DNA of 64,000 nucleotides from RYN-230 sp963851025 (GTDB lineage Bacteria > Actinomycetota > Actinomycetes > Streptosporangiales > Streptosporangiaceae). Shown in pieces: positions 50,191 to 60,196 of this stretch; positions within the stretch are counted from its first letter, which is position 1; each line of letters starts with the position of its first letter. The translations under genes and the position numbers were made by a program. Under the pieces are notes generated by a model. That model did no database searches and had not been told where the DNA came from. It saw nothing but the letters and a program-made list of their open reading frames with translations. The stretch spans positions 1-64,000 of the forward strand of contig CAWKOA010000007.1 in the NCBI GenBank assembly GCA_963851025.1. The letters are read 5' to 3'.

Positions 50191-51536
50191 TCTTCGGCGC
50201 GACCGGTGACCTCGCGAAGCTGGAGACGTTCCCGGCCCTGGTCGGGCTGGTGGACCGCGGGGTGCTCGACGTGCCCGTGATCGGGGTGGCCAAGAACGGC
50301 TGGGGCCTGGAGCAGTTCCGCGACTACGCGGTGGCCTCGCTCAAGCTGAACCAGATGGACCCGGCCAGCCCGGCCGCGGCCAAGATGCTCGGCCTGCTCC
50401 GCTACGTGGACGGCGACCTGGGCGACGACGCCACCTACCACGCGATGTCGGACGCGGTCGGCGACGGCCAGCAGATCCTGTTCTACCTCGAGGTGCCGCC
50501 GGTGCTGTTCGGCCGGATCGCGCAGGGCATCGCGACCGCGGGCCGGGCCAAGGGCAACCGGATCATGGTCGAGAAGCCGTTCGGCACCGACCTGAAGAGC
50601 GCCATCGCGCTCAACGAGCTGATGCACCAGTACTTCCCGGAGGACGCGATCTACCGGGTGGACCACTGGCTGGGCCTGGACCCGGTGGAGAACGTGCTGT
50701 TCGTCCGGTTCGCCAACGCGGTCATCGAGCCGATGCTGAACCGCACCTACGTGGAGAGCATCCAGATCACGATGGCGGAGGCGTTCGACGTCTCCGACCG
50801 GGGCGCGTTCTACGACCGCACCGGCGCCACCCGGGACGTGGTGCAGAACCACATGCTCCAGGTGCTCGCGACGGTGATGGCCGACCCGCCGGACGGCCAG
50901 GGCCTGTCCACCTGGCGGGACTCGAAGGCCCGGCTGATCTCCGCGATCCGGCCGCTGACCCCGGAGGAGACGGTCCGCGGCCAGTACGAGGGCTACACCA
51001 GCGTGGACGGGGTGGACCCGCACTCGACCGTGGAGACGTTCACCGCGATCCGGCTGGCGGTCGACTCGTGGCGCTGGGCCGGGGTCCCGGTGCTGATCCG
51101 CGCGGGCAAGTGCCTGCCGGTCACCGCGACCGAGGTGACGGTGCGGTTCCAGCGGGCCCCCTACGACGTGTTCGGCCTGGACCCGCTGCCGGACAACAAC
51201 ACGCTGCGCTTCCGGGTCTGGCCGGAGACCGCGGTCGGGGTCAGCCTGGCGGGCAAGAAGCCCGGGGCCGGCTGGGAGCCCGCCGTGGAGGAGCTGACGT
51301 TCGCCGAGCGGCCCGGGTCGGACATGCGGCCCTACGACCGGCTGATCGGCGCGGCGCTGGACGGGGACCGCTGGCTGTTCGCCCAGCAGGAGACGGTCGA
51401 GGCCGCGTGGCGGGTGGTGGACCCGATCCTCGGCGACGCGGTCCCGGTCCACCCGTACGCCAAGGGCACCTGGGGACCCAAGGAAGCCGACCGGCTGCTG
51501 CCGGCCCGGGACCTGTGGCACGACCCGGCCGGATGA
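50160..51536 (+). CDS. zwf: Divergent glucose-6-phosphate dehydrogenase
   Basis: A member of the G6PDH family, 458 residues and uninterrupted. Kept features: the dinucleotide loop GATGDLA (13-19), EKPFG (138-142), RVDHW (166-170), the catalytic His in DVVQNHMLQ (His231) and RAGKCLPVTATEV. Changed features: the residues after the loop read KLETF instead of the usual K-R-K-x-x. The hallmark DHYLGKE is DHWLGLD, with Leu173 in place of the Lys that binds the substrate phosphate in the Leuconostoc enzyme. Cofactor and substrate may therefore differ from NADP and G6P. AAGGAG precedes the start. It sits between cydB and ndh in one rightward run. Confidence 0.9.
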   Translation: MAADQVDALVIFGATGDLAKLETFPALVGLVDRGVLDVPVIGVAKNGWGLEQFRDYAVASLKLNQMDPASPAAAKMLGLLRYVDGDLGDDATYHAMSDAVGDGQQILFYLEVPPVLFGRIAQGIATAGRAKGNRIMVEKPFGTDLKSAIALNELMHQYFPEDAIYRVDHWLGLDPVENVLFVRFANAVIEPMLNRTYVESIQITMAEAFDVSDRGAFYDRTGATRDVVQNHMLQVLATVMADPPDGQGLSTWRDSKARLISAIRPLTPEETVRGQYEGYTSVDGVDPHSTVETFTAIRLAVDSWRWAGVPVLIRAGKCLPVTATEVTVRFQRAPYDVFGLDPLPDNNTLRFRVWPETAVGVSLAGKKPGAGWEPAVEELTFAERPGSDMRPYDRLIGAALDGDRWLFAQQETVEAAWRVVDPILGDAVPVHPYAKGTWGPKEADRLLPARDLWHDPAG

Positions 51537-51561
51537 GCGGAGCCGAGCGGGGCTGGCGCGG

Positions 51562-52990
51562 ATGACCGAGCAGGCCCGGCGCCAGGGTCGTGGTCGTCGG
51601 CGGCGGGCTTCGCCGGGCTGTTCGCGGTGCGCGCGCTGCGCCGGGCGCCGGTCGTCGGTCACCCTCATCGACCGCGCGGAGCACCACCTGTTCCAGCCGC
51701 TGCTCTACCAGTGCGCGACCGGGATCCTGTCCGAGGGCAAGATCGCCGCCCCGCTGCGCGAGGTGCTCCGCAAGCACGCCAACGTCGAGTGCGTGATGGC
51801 CGAGGTCACCGGCATCGACACCGGCGCGCGCCGGGTGCACGCCAAGCGGCCGCTGGGCCAGTCCCTGGAGTTCGGCTACGACTACCTGATCGTGGCGGCC
51901 GGGGTGCAGCAGTCCTACTTCGGGCACGACGAGTTCGCGATGTTCGCGCCAGGGATGAAGTCGATCGCGGACGCGCTGACCATCCGGCGCCGGGTGTTCG
52001 GCGCGTTCGAGATGGCCGAGAGCGCGACCGACCACGACGAGGCCCGGCGCTGGCTCACCTTCGCCCTGGTCGGCGGCGGCCCGACCGGGGTGGAGCTGGC
52101 CGGGCAGATCCGCGAGCTGGCCACCCGGACGCTGCGCGCCGAGTTCCGCAAGATCCTGCCGCAGGACGCACGGGTGCTGCTGTTCGACGGCGGCGAGGCG
52201 CCGCTGGCCTCGTTCGGCCCGGCGCTGTCGGCCAAGGCCGCCGCGGCCCTGCGCAAGCTCGGCGTCGAGCAGCACATGCACTCGATCGTGACCAAGGTCG
52301 ACCTGACCGGCCTGGAGGTACGCGGCCCGGACGGCGAGGTAACCCGGCACGACGTGGGCACCGTGCTGTGGACGGCCGGGGTCGAGGCCCCGCCGCTGGC
52401 CACGGCGATCGCCACCGCGACCGGGGCGCAGCAGGACCGCTGCGGCCGCATCCTCGTCCAGCCCGACCTGACCATCCCGGGGCACCCGGAGATCATCGGT
52501 GACGGGCGACATGATGAACCGGGACGGGCTGCCCGGGGTGGCCGAGGTGGCCATGCAGGCCGGCCTGTACGCCGCGCGGCGGATCAAGCATGAGCTGGCC
52601 GGCCAGCCATCCAGCCAGCCACCGCGCAAGCCGTTCCGCTACCGCGACCTCGGCTCGGCCGCCTACGTGTCGCGGGGCAACGCGGTGGTCTCGGTGGGCC
52701 GGCTGCACCTGGACGGGTTCCTGGGCTGGTGGGCGTGGCTGGTCATCCACATCGGCTTCATGACCGGCTTCCGCAACCGCTTCGGCGCCGTCGTGTCCTG
52801 GTGGTTCGCCTTCACCCGGGACCTGCGCCGCGAGCGCACGTTCACCAGCCGCGACGTCGGCGTGCTGCGCGACGTCTACGGCGCGGACACCAGGCAGCTT
52901 ATTTCCGCAACGAAGACCGCCGCGGCGCCGGTGCCTCCCGATCCCGCGGGCCCGCCGGGGCCGGGCCAGGCCGCCCCCGGCGCCCGGTGA
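51562..52990 (+). CDS. ndh: Type II NADH dehydrogenase / NAD(P)-FAD oxidoreductase (frameshifted)
   Basis: A non-proton-pumping dehydrogenase that passes electrons from NADH to quinone. After removing single extra bases near 51588, 51606, 51653 and 52500, the sequence reads RRVVVVGGGFAGLFAVRAL, SVTLIDRAEHHLFQPLLYQ, FGYDYLIVAAGVQQSYFG, FALVGGGPTGVELAGQI, WTAGVEAPPLA and TGDMMNRDGLPGVAEVAMQAG. The C-terminal GFLGWWAWLVIHIGFMTGF is the usual membrane-anchoring segment. About 475 residues. Starts 26 bp after zwf. Together with upstream cydAB it would form a minimal NADH-to-oxygen chain. Confidence 0.92.
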
Positions 52991-53001
52991 CGCACGCTCG
53001 C

Positions 53002-54011
53002 TCAGGGCAGCTTCGCGTAGTCCTCCCGCCGGGCGACCCCGCTGACCGCGTCGCCGAGCAGGTAGCGGCGGACGTTCCCGGCCGCCTGCCGCACGGCGTA
53101 GTACATGATCCCCGGCACGTCCCCGGAGTTGTGCGGCGAGCCGAGCAGGTTGGGCAGCTCGAAGAACGGATACCCGGTGCGGAACGGCGCGCCGTCGCGC
53201 GGCTCGTGCCACCACGCGTCGATGCCCGCCGAGAAGCCCGGGTTCGCCTTCAGGTGCTCGTACAGGGCCCGCTCGTCCACGATCGCGCCGCGGGCCACGT
53301 TGACCAGGATGGCCTTCTCCTTCATCAGGCCCAGCTCGCGGGCGCCGATGAGGCCGCGCGTGCCCGCGGTCAGCGGGATGCCGATGACCAGCACGTCCGC
53401 GGCGGCCAGCACCCGGTCCAGGTCGTCGAGGGTGCCGCAGAACTCGACCGGCTCGCTGGTGGGCCGCTGCTGTTGATGGCGTGGATCCGCGCCCCGAACG
53501 CCCGCATCAGCCGGGCCGTGGCCTGGCCGATCCCGCCGAAGCCGAGGATCGCGCACACCGCGCCGTCCAGGGTGACGTTGGGGGTGGCCCGGTCCCACTG
53601 GCCGCGGTCCCAGTGGCCGCGGGCCAGGGCCGCGTTCTCCTGCGGGAGCCGCTTGGCCAGGCTGAGCACCATGGCCATGACGTGCTCGGCGATGGGGTGC
53701 GCGTACGCGCCCACGTTCCCGGCCACCATGATGTCCGGCGCGATCGCGCCGAAGTCCACGGTGTCCAGGCCGGCCGACAGCAACTGGATGAACCGCAGCC
53801 CGGGGGCGCTCTGCAGCACGCCGGCCGGCACCTCCTGCTGCAGCCGCAGCCCGATCAGCACCTCGGCCTGGCGCAGCACGCCCGCCTGCTCGTCGCCGGT
53901 CATCCCGGCGGTATAGCTGAGGGCAGCCAGGTCGCCGAGAACGTCGGCGATGATCGAGGTGAATTCGCCGTCCACCGGGTAGCTCACCGCTACCAGCCGC
54001 TCGTGGGCCAT
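53002..54011 (-). CDS. D-isomer-specific 2-hydroxyacid dehydrogenase family protein (one frameshift)
   Basis: An NAD-dependent dehydrogenase of the phosphoglycerate/formate dehydrogenase superfamily. The Rossmann loop is GFGGIGQATARLM, and the catalytic Arg is in NVARGAIVDERAL. The usual catalytic His of HTPxT-type PHNSG is in LLGSPHNSGD. The N-terminal half shows LQSAPGLRFIQLLSAGLDTVD and NVGAYAHPIAEHVMAM. A break near 53470, beside the cofactor domain, separates the halves. ATG 54011 is preceded by GGAACAGGAAAGAGG. About 335 residues. It is divergent from the cyclase gene 35 bp away. Substrate unknown. Confidence 0.88.
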
Positions 54012-54046
54012 CGAGCCTCTTTCCTGTTCCTGCACCTGGGGGTGTG

Positions 54047-54979
54047 ATGCACACTGCTCAGCCTGTCATGACCGAGGCCAGCTTCCGTGCACTGTATGAC
54101 CGGCTGCGGGCCCGGCGGCCCTGGGGGCCGGAGGACCGGCGCGGGGCCCTGAACTATCTCACCCCGGCCGAGGTGCTCGCGGCCATGGGCGAGGTCCGGC
54201 TGGGCCGCACGGTGAGCCTGGAGTCCCCGGTGGTGGACCGGGTCACGGAGGACAACCCCGACCCGGCGCACCACCCGATGACCGGGACCGGCGACGACGC
54301 CGGGCCCAGCGGGCTGTCCTTCGCCATGGACCGGATCGAGATGAACGTGCACGGCAACGCGGACAGCCACATGGACGCGCTGTGCCACGTGATGTACGAC
54401 GGGATGCTCTACAACGGGGTGCCCGCCAGCACCGTCAGCTCGAAGGGGGCCGCGGAGCTGACCATCGAGGTGGCTAAGGACGGGGTGGTCGGCCGGGGGG
54501 TGCTGCTCGACATCCCGCGGCTGCGCGGGGTGCCCTGGCTGGAGCCGGGTGACTTCGTGACCGCCGACGACCTGGTCGCCGCAGAGCAGGCCCAGCAGGT
54601 CCGGGTGGGCCAGGGGGACCTGCTGTTCGTCCGGGTCGGGCACCGGCGTCGGCGCAACGAGCTCGGCCCGTGGGACGCGGCCGCGGCCCGCGCGGGGCTG
54701 CACCCGGCCGCGATGGAGTTCGTGGCCGACCGGCGGGTCGCGCTGCTGGGCAGCGACAGCAACAACGACGCGGCCGGCGGGGCCGCCGACCGGGTGAAGT
54801 TCCCGGTGCACGTGCTGGCCATCAACGCGCTCGGCGTGCACCTGCTGGACTACCTGCAGTTCTCGGAGCTGGTCCCGGCCTGCGAGGAGGCGGGCCGCTG
54901 GTCGTTCCTGTGCGTCATCGCGCCGCTGCGGCTGCAGGCGGGAACGGGATCGCCGGTCAATCCCATCGCCATCCTGTAG
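54047..54979 (+). CDS. Cyclase family protein (PF04199, kynurenine-formamidase-like)
   Basis: A metal-dependent hydrolase-type fold. The metal motif HxGTHxDxxxH appears as HGNADSHMDALCH, keeping the outer His and Asp residues but with Asn-Ala-Asp-Ser in place of Gly-Thr. Also visible are GALNYLTPAEVLAAMGEV, GRGVLLDIPRLRGVP, GDLLFVRVGH and ALLGSDSNNDA. About 310 residues, uninterrupted. Start taken at ATG 54047; ATG 54068 is also possible. Such proteins open lactams or amides in aromatic catabolism or antibiotic pathways, but no such pathway is evident here. Its 3' end overlaps the DUF389 gene by 23 bp. Confidence 0.88.
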   Translation: MHTAQPVMTEASFRALYDRLRARRPWGPEDRRGALNYLTPAEVLAAMGEVRLGRTVSLESPVVDRVTEDNPDPAHHPMTGTGDDAGPSGLSFAMDRIEMNVHGNADSHMDALCHVMYDGMLYNGVPASTVSSKGAAELTIEVAKDGVVGRGVLLDIPRLRGVPWLEPGDFVTADDLVAAEQAQQVRVGQGDLLFVRVGHRRRRNELGPWDAAAARAGLHPAAMEFVADRRVALLGSDSNNDAAGGAADRVKFPVHVLAINALGVHLLDYLQFSELVPACEEAGRWSFLCVIAPLRLQAGTGSPVNPIAIL

Positions 54980-55913
54980 CGCCCTCGTCCGGCCCGGCCA
55001 GCCGGTGCCAGATGGCCCGCTGCGCGCTGAGCCCGGCCGCGCCGACCACGATCAGGATCACCACGTTCAGCAATAGCTGGTAGAGCGAGCCGGCCGCGGC
55101 GTGCCAGTCGGCGAAGGCGACGGACAAGCCGAGCGACGCGGCCGCCGGGATGGTCGTGACCGAGATGAACACGCCGATCAGCGCGTTGGCCCGCGATTCG
55201 GTGAGCGAGACCACGCCGACGATCCCGGCCAGGACCGCCACGATGACGGAGAAGACGTTCGGCGAGTTGATCAGCTCCGCCACCGGCCGTGCCCCGTGCA
55301 GGTAGGCGTCGGGGGCCAGGCCGGCGCCGTGGATGGCCAGCGCGAACAGGAAGGTCACGACGACCGCGGCCGTGAAGCCCCGGCCCAGCGCGGTCAGCGC
55401 CTCGTAGACCAGCGGCCCGTCCCGCTGGCTGCAGCCCAGCGCGGCCGCGATGATCGCGTAGTACTCCGGGCCGACCACCATCGCCCCGACGACCAGGATC
55501 TGCGAGTTGGTCAGGATGCCCACGGCCGCGATCAGCCCGGCCAGGATCAGCAGGACGTAGAAGCTCGGCGGGTAGGTCGCGTTGGCCCGGATCGTGCCCT
55601 CGACCACGGCCCACACCGGGATCCGCTCGCGGCGCGCGTACCGCCGGGTCTGCGTGGCGCTGCGCGGCCCGTCCAGGGCCACGTGCCCCTCGCCGACCGT
55701 GACCGAGCCGCGGGTGTTCAGGTCCAGCCTGCGCAGCTGCCGCAGCACCGGGTTGGCCGACTCGTTGAGCAGGTCGAACTGCACCGCGTCGCCATCCGGG
55801 GAGCTGGCCGTGCCCGGGAGCACCACCAGGTTGCGCACCCCCGGCTCGGCGGTCAGCGCGGTCACCAGCCGCGGCGTCAGGTCCTGCGGGCTCACCACGC
55901 GCACGTGGAGCAC
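54957..55913 (-). CDS. DUF389 membrane protein
   Basis: An integral membrane protein of unknown function. A soluble N-terminal ACT-like part of about 100 residues (MLHVRVVSPQDLTPRLVTAL) precedes a membrane domain of six helices. It has the family's NSQILVVGAMVVGPEYYAI signature, SLTESRANALIGVFISVTTIPAAASLGL and a last helix, LLLNVVILIVVGAAGL. 318 residues, uninterrupted; GTG start at 55913. It lies 38 bp downstream of the DUF2252 gene on the same strand, so the two are probably co-transcribed. Confidence 0.92.
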   Translation of the reverse strand: MLHVRVVSPQDLTPRLVTALTAEPGVRNLVVLPGTASSPDGDAVQFDLLNESANPVLRQLRRLDLNTRGSVTVGEGHVALDGPRSATQTRRYARRERIPVWAVVEGTIRANATYPPSFYVLLILAGLIAAVGILTNSQILVVGAMVVGPEYYAIIAAALGCSQRDGPLVYEALTALGRGFTAAVVVTFLFALAIHGAGLAPDAYLHGARPVAELINSPNVFSVIVAVLAGIVGVVSLTESRANALIGVFISVTTIPAAASLGLSVAFADWHAAAGSLYQLLLNVVILIVVGAAGLSAQRAIWHRLAGPDEGATGWRWD

Positions 55914-55951
55914 CCAGCCTTCCTCCGTTCTCCCGGGTTAGCCAGGCGGTG

Positions 55952-58021
55952 CTACACGCCGCGCTCGGCGACCATCCGGCCGGACGCGATGGCCGCGGTG
56001 AAGGCCTGGTGGTCGCGCTCGTTCTGGTCCGCGTACGCGGCGGCGAACTCCGCGATCGCGTTCTCGAACACGTCCGACGCGCCCAGGTAGGAGGCGATGG
56101 CGATCTCGTCGCCGGACCGCGCGTGCGCCCGGGCCAGGGTCAGCCCGCACAGCTCCCCGTAGAGCCGCAGCCCGCGCGGGATCATCGTGGCGATGTTGAC
56201 CGAGAACTTCCAGTCCCGCAGCTGCCGGATGTAGAAGTCGCGGGACTTGCCGTCCAGCCCCGCGTCGACCCGCTGCCAGCCCAGGAAGATGTCGCTGGCC
56301 GCCTGCATCAGCCGCTGGCCGTTCACCACCCGCTCGCCCTGGTTGACGTACTTGCTGGCCCCGGCGAAGCGGGCGAGCACCGACTCCTCGGCCTCCTTGA
56401 CCTGGAGGAAGAGCGGGTCGGAGTCGTCACGGCCGAGCATCAGGATGATCCAGCAGCGGGTGCCCACGCTGCCCACGCCGACCACCTTGCGGGCCATGTC
56501 GGCGAACTCGTACTGCTCGAGCAGCACCCGGCGGTCGGCCTGCAGCGTCCGCCGGTACTTGCCGATGAGGTCCTTCAGTTCCTTCTCGATGTTGACGGCC
56601 CGGTCCAGCTCACCGAGCAGGTCGCGGATCGGGACGATGACCGGCGGGTCGGAAATGATCCGCGGCCGCCCGTCCTCGATCCGGGTCAGCTTGCCCAGCT
56701 CCTGCATGCTGTCCCGGGTCCGGGCCTTGGCCAGGCCCTTGTCCAGCTTCTTGCGCTGGGTCTCCTTGAGCATGCCGTCGAACCTGGCCCGGAACTCGTC
56801 CATGTCCACCTGTGGTGTACCAGACCTCCAGGTTGCCCTGCCCGGCCAGGGTCCGCATGACCTGCCGGTAGCGCGCGGCCGAGGCCAGCACGATCTTCTT
56901 GCGGTCCTTGTCGCTGAACCCGTTCTCCCGCGCGGCCACCTCCAGGCTGGCCGCCAGCCGCTTCACGTCCCACTCCCAGGGCCCGGGCAGCGTCTCGTCG
57001 AAGTCGTTGACGTCGAAGATGAGCTTGCGCTCGGGCGAGCCGAACAGGCCGAAGTTGGACAGGTGCGCGTCCCCGCACGCCTGCACGTAGAGGCCGGTGG
57101 CCGGGGTGCCGGCCAGGTCGCTGGCCATGGGCAGCGCCGCGCCGCGGTAGTAGGTGAACGGGGTCTCCATCATCCGGCCGTACCGCACCGGAACCAGGTC
57201 CGGGACCCGCGACTTGCCCTGCGAGATCAGCAGGTCGACCGGGTCGGGCCGGTCCGCCGGCGGCTGCCACTGGGCATGGCTCTCGCGCGGCACCTCGGCC
57301 CGCGCCGCCTTGCCGCGGACCCGGCGCTCTTCGGGAGTCATCCGCCGCTGCGGCGCTTCCAGCCCGGTCGTCGCGCTGCGGCGCATGACCACGGTCCGGC
57401 GCGCTCCTTCGGGGACCCCCGCGGGAATGCGTGGTGACGGCACCGTCCTGGGCCGCGGCGGTGCGCGCCGTCGCGGCGCGGGCGGGCGGCCGTGCGCTGG
57501 ACCGGGCCGTGCTCCGGGACGCGCCTCGCGTCGTGCTGCTGCGGCTCGCACTGGCCCGCGCTCGCGACTGGCTGCGTCGCCGCAGTGGTCCGGCTCGCAG
57601 TGGTCCGGCTCGCACTGGCCGGGCTGCTGGCCGACGCGGTGGCCGCAGGCCGGCTGGCCGCAGGCCGGCTGGCGGCCGGCCGTGGCTGGACCGGCTGGCC
57701 GCCGGCTGGCCGCGGCCGGCTGGCCGCGGCCGGCTTGGCCGCGGCCGGCTTGGCCGCGGTCGCGCTTGGCCGCCGTCGGCCTTGGCCGCCGTCGGCTTGG
57801 CGGCAGCTGGCTTGGCCGCAGCTGGCTTGGCGGCAGCTGGCTTGGCGGGCGTGGCGCGTGCTGGCGCCGGACCGGCCGGCCGTGGCCTGGCCGGCGGTGC
57901 TCCTGGTGCCCGCGGCCCGCGCTGGCTTGCTGCCCGCTGTCTGGCCCGCGGCGGCCTGGGTTCCGGTGGCCTTGGCGGCCGTGGTCCTGCTCGCGGACGA
58001 CTTGCTCTGTGCCTGTGTCAT
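55952..58021 (-). CDS. DUF2252 protein with repetitive Ala/Lys/Arg-rich N-terminus (frameshifted)
   Basis: The DUF2252 domain is clear from about 57300 leftwards: RMTPEERRVRGKAARAEVPR, RYGRMMETPFTYYRGAALPMA, VQACGDAHLSNFGLFGSPER, LIFDVNDFDETLPGPWEWDVKRLA and, after a one-base correction near 56815, VGVGSVGTRCWIILMLGRD and KYVNQGERVVNGQRLMQ. The CGDAHLSNFG and FDVNDFDE motifs resemble kinase-like phosphotransferases, so an ATP-dependent role is plausible but unproven. ATG 58021 follows GGAGGACAGGAGCTC. The first 200 or so residues (57430-58021) are low-complexity with AAKPAAAKPAA-type repeats and several frame changes. Total about 690 residues. Confidence 0.85.
57640..57860. repeat. Tandem GGCTTGGCCGC-type repeats inside the DUF2252 gene
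   Basis: A run of imperfect 12-15-base units built on GGCTGGCCGCGGCC, GGCTTGGCCGCGGCC and GGCTTGGCGGCAGCT. It encodes Ala/Lys/Pro-rich repeats on the minus strand. Such arrays can change length by slippage and are hard to assemble, and the reading frame is uncertain across it. Confidence 0.7.
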
Positions 58022-58272
58022 GAGCTCCTGTCCTCCCTTGACCGCGGGCCCGGGGTGGTCCCCGTGTCCATGACCGCGCGAGGCGGATGCCGGCCTTATC
58101 CGACTCACCCTCGCCGCCGGCGGTGCGCGTCGCATCACCCCCCGGGGATGACGACGGTTCCCCGGCCGGCCAGTGAATCTGCGTAACAGGACGCGCCCCC
58201 GGCCAGCCAGCGACCAGCCATCCAGAGGGCCGCCTGCACGGTGGACGCGGCCTCGTCACCGGAGGCCTGCGC
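58022..58272. promoter_or_regulatory. Divergent region between DUF2252 and second GH15 gene
   Basis: A 251-bp gap with starts facing away from each other, so it should hold two promoters. I see no gene, tRNA or clear promoter boxes. Short direct CCAGCCAGCGACCAGCC repeats lie at 58200-58220. Confidence 0.35.
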
Positions 58273-60086
58273 ATGTCCCGACCGATCGAGGATTACGCCC
58301 TGGTCGGCGACCTGCAGTCCGCCGCGCTGGTGAGCCGGGACGGTTCCATCGACTGGCTGTGCCTGCCCCGCTTCGACTCGGAGGCCTGCTTCGCCGCGCT
58401 GCTGGGCGACGAGCGGCACGGGTACTGGCAGATCGCCCCGGCCCGCGAGATCACCCGGGTCAGCCGCCGGTACCGGCCCGGCACGCTGATCCTGGAGACC
58501 GAGTTCACCACCGCGTCCGGGCGTCGTCCGCCTCATCGACTGCATGCCGCCGCGGGGCACCGACCCGGTGCTGATCCGGCTGATCGAAGGGGTGGCCGGC
58601 CGGGTCGACATGCGGATGACGCTCGCCGCGCGCTTCGAGTACGGGCAGACCCTCCCCCGCGTCCGGCCGCAGGACGCGCGCCCGGCGGCTCGCGGCCGGC
58701 GCGCAGTCGCTGTGGGTCTTCAGCCCGCTCGAGCTGCACACCCGCGACGCGGACCTGGTCGCCCGCTTCCCGGTCAGCGAGGGTGACCGGATCCCGGTGG
58801 CGGCGGTCTGGCGGCCGTCACACCGGCCGGCGCCCGCTCCGCCGCCGGCCAGTGCCCTGGTCGAGCAGACCGGCGACTGGTGGCGGACCTGGGTGGCGGG
58901 CCTGCGCCGGGTGGACGCGGGCGAGGGCGAATGGCAGGACGCGGTGATCCGCTCACTGATCACGCTCAAGGCGCTCAGCTACGCGCCGACCGGCGGGCTG
59001 ATCGCCGCGCCGACCACCTCGCTCCCCCAGCAGTCCTGCGGGATGCGCAACTGGGACTACCGCTACTGCTGGATCCGCGACGCCGCCGACGCCGTGCGAC
59101 GTGTTCCTGGCGGCCGGCGCCGACCAGGAGGCGGCCAGCCTGCTGAACTGGCTCGGCCATGCCGTGGGCGGCCCGGCGGCGCAGGTCCAGCCGGTGTACC
59201 GGGTCGCCGGCGAGCGGCGGATACCGGAGATGGAGGCCCACTGGCTGCCCGGGTACGAGAACGCCCAGCCGGTGCGGGTCGGCAACGCCGCCGCGGACGC
59301 GGCCCAGCTCGGCACGTTCGGCGATGTGCTGCGGGCCCGGCTGGCCGGGCGGACCGCCGGCCTGCCGCGGTCCGCGGCCGGGGCGGCCGAGCCGCCGGAC
59401 TCCGGGGCCATCCTCTCGTTCCTGGAGTCGCGCTGGCCGGAACCGGACGCGGGGATCTGGGAGATGCGCGGGCCGCACCGGCAGTTCGTCGACACCAAGG
59501 CGATGATCTGGGCCGCCGCGGACTCGGCCGTCAAGATGATCGAGTCGTCCGGGGACCGCGGGCCGGCCGGGCGCTGGCGGCGGCTGCGCGCCGCCGTCCG
59601 CGCCGACGTGCTGCGAACGCGGCTACGACCCGGACCGGAACACGTTCACCCAGCATTACGGCTCCGCCGCGGTGGACGCCAGCCTGCTCCGCCTCCCGCT
59701 GCTCGGGTTCCTGTCGGCCGCCGATCCCCGGATGGCCGGGACGGTGCAGGCCATCGGCCGGGAACTGGACGACAGCGGCGTGCTGCTGCGCTATCAGGCC
59801 CGGCCGCCGGCCGACACGGACGGGCTGCCGCCCGGCGAGGCCGGGTACCTGCCCGGCTCGTTCTGGCTGGCGCAGGCGCTCGCGGCGGCGGGCCAGACTG
59901 GAGCAGGCGCGCCGCGTCTACACGGCGCTGCTCGCACTGCGCAACGACGTGGGGCTGCTAGCCGAGGGCTACGACCCGCTGCGCAGGCGGTTCGCGGGCA
60001 ACTATCCGCTGGCCGGCTCGCACATCGGACTGATCATGACGGCCCGGGCTCTTACCCAGAACGGGCAGTTCGCCCGGTCTGGGTGA
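58273..60086 (+). CDS. Second GH15 family glycoside hydrolase (frameshifted)
   Basis: A paralogue of the GH15 enzyme at 43.6-45.6 kb. It starts MSRPIEDYALVGDLQSAALVSRDG, with SIDWLCLPRFDSEACFAALLG. The core motif GMRNWDYRYCWIRDA lies at about 59040, IWEMRGPHRQFVDTKAMIWAAADSAV at about 59455, and the C-terminal GYLPGSFWLAQALAAAGQ before SHIGLIMTARAL. Breaks near 58518, 58692, 58835, 59093, 59612 and 59900 split it; the one at 58518 is a single extra C. Repaired length about 600 residues. No signal peptide, so cytoplasmic alpha-glucan or trehalose is the likely substrate. Confidence 0.88.
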
Positions 60087-60196
60087 TGTGCCGCGAGCCA
60101 GCCCGGAGCGACCCTAGATCCCGGCCACCCCGGGCCCGCCCCGGACTCCCGGGGATGGCGGCCGCTGGAGCACACGGTCCCGGAGGCCTGACAGTG

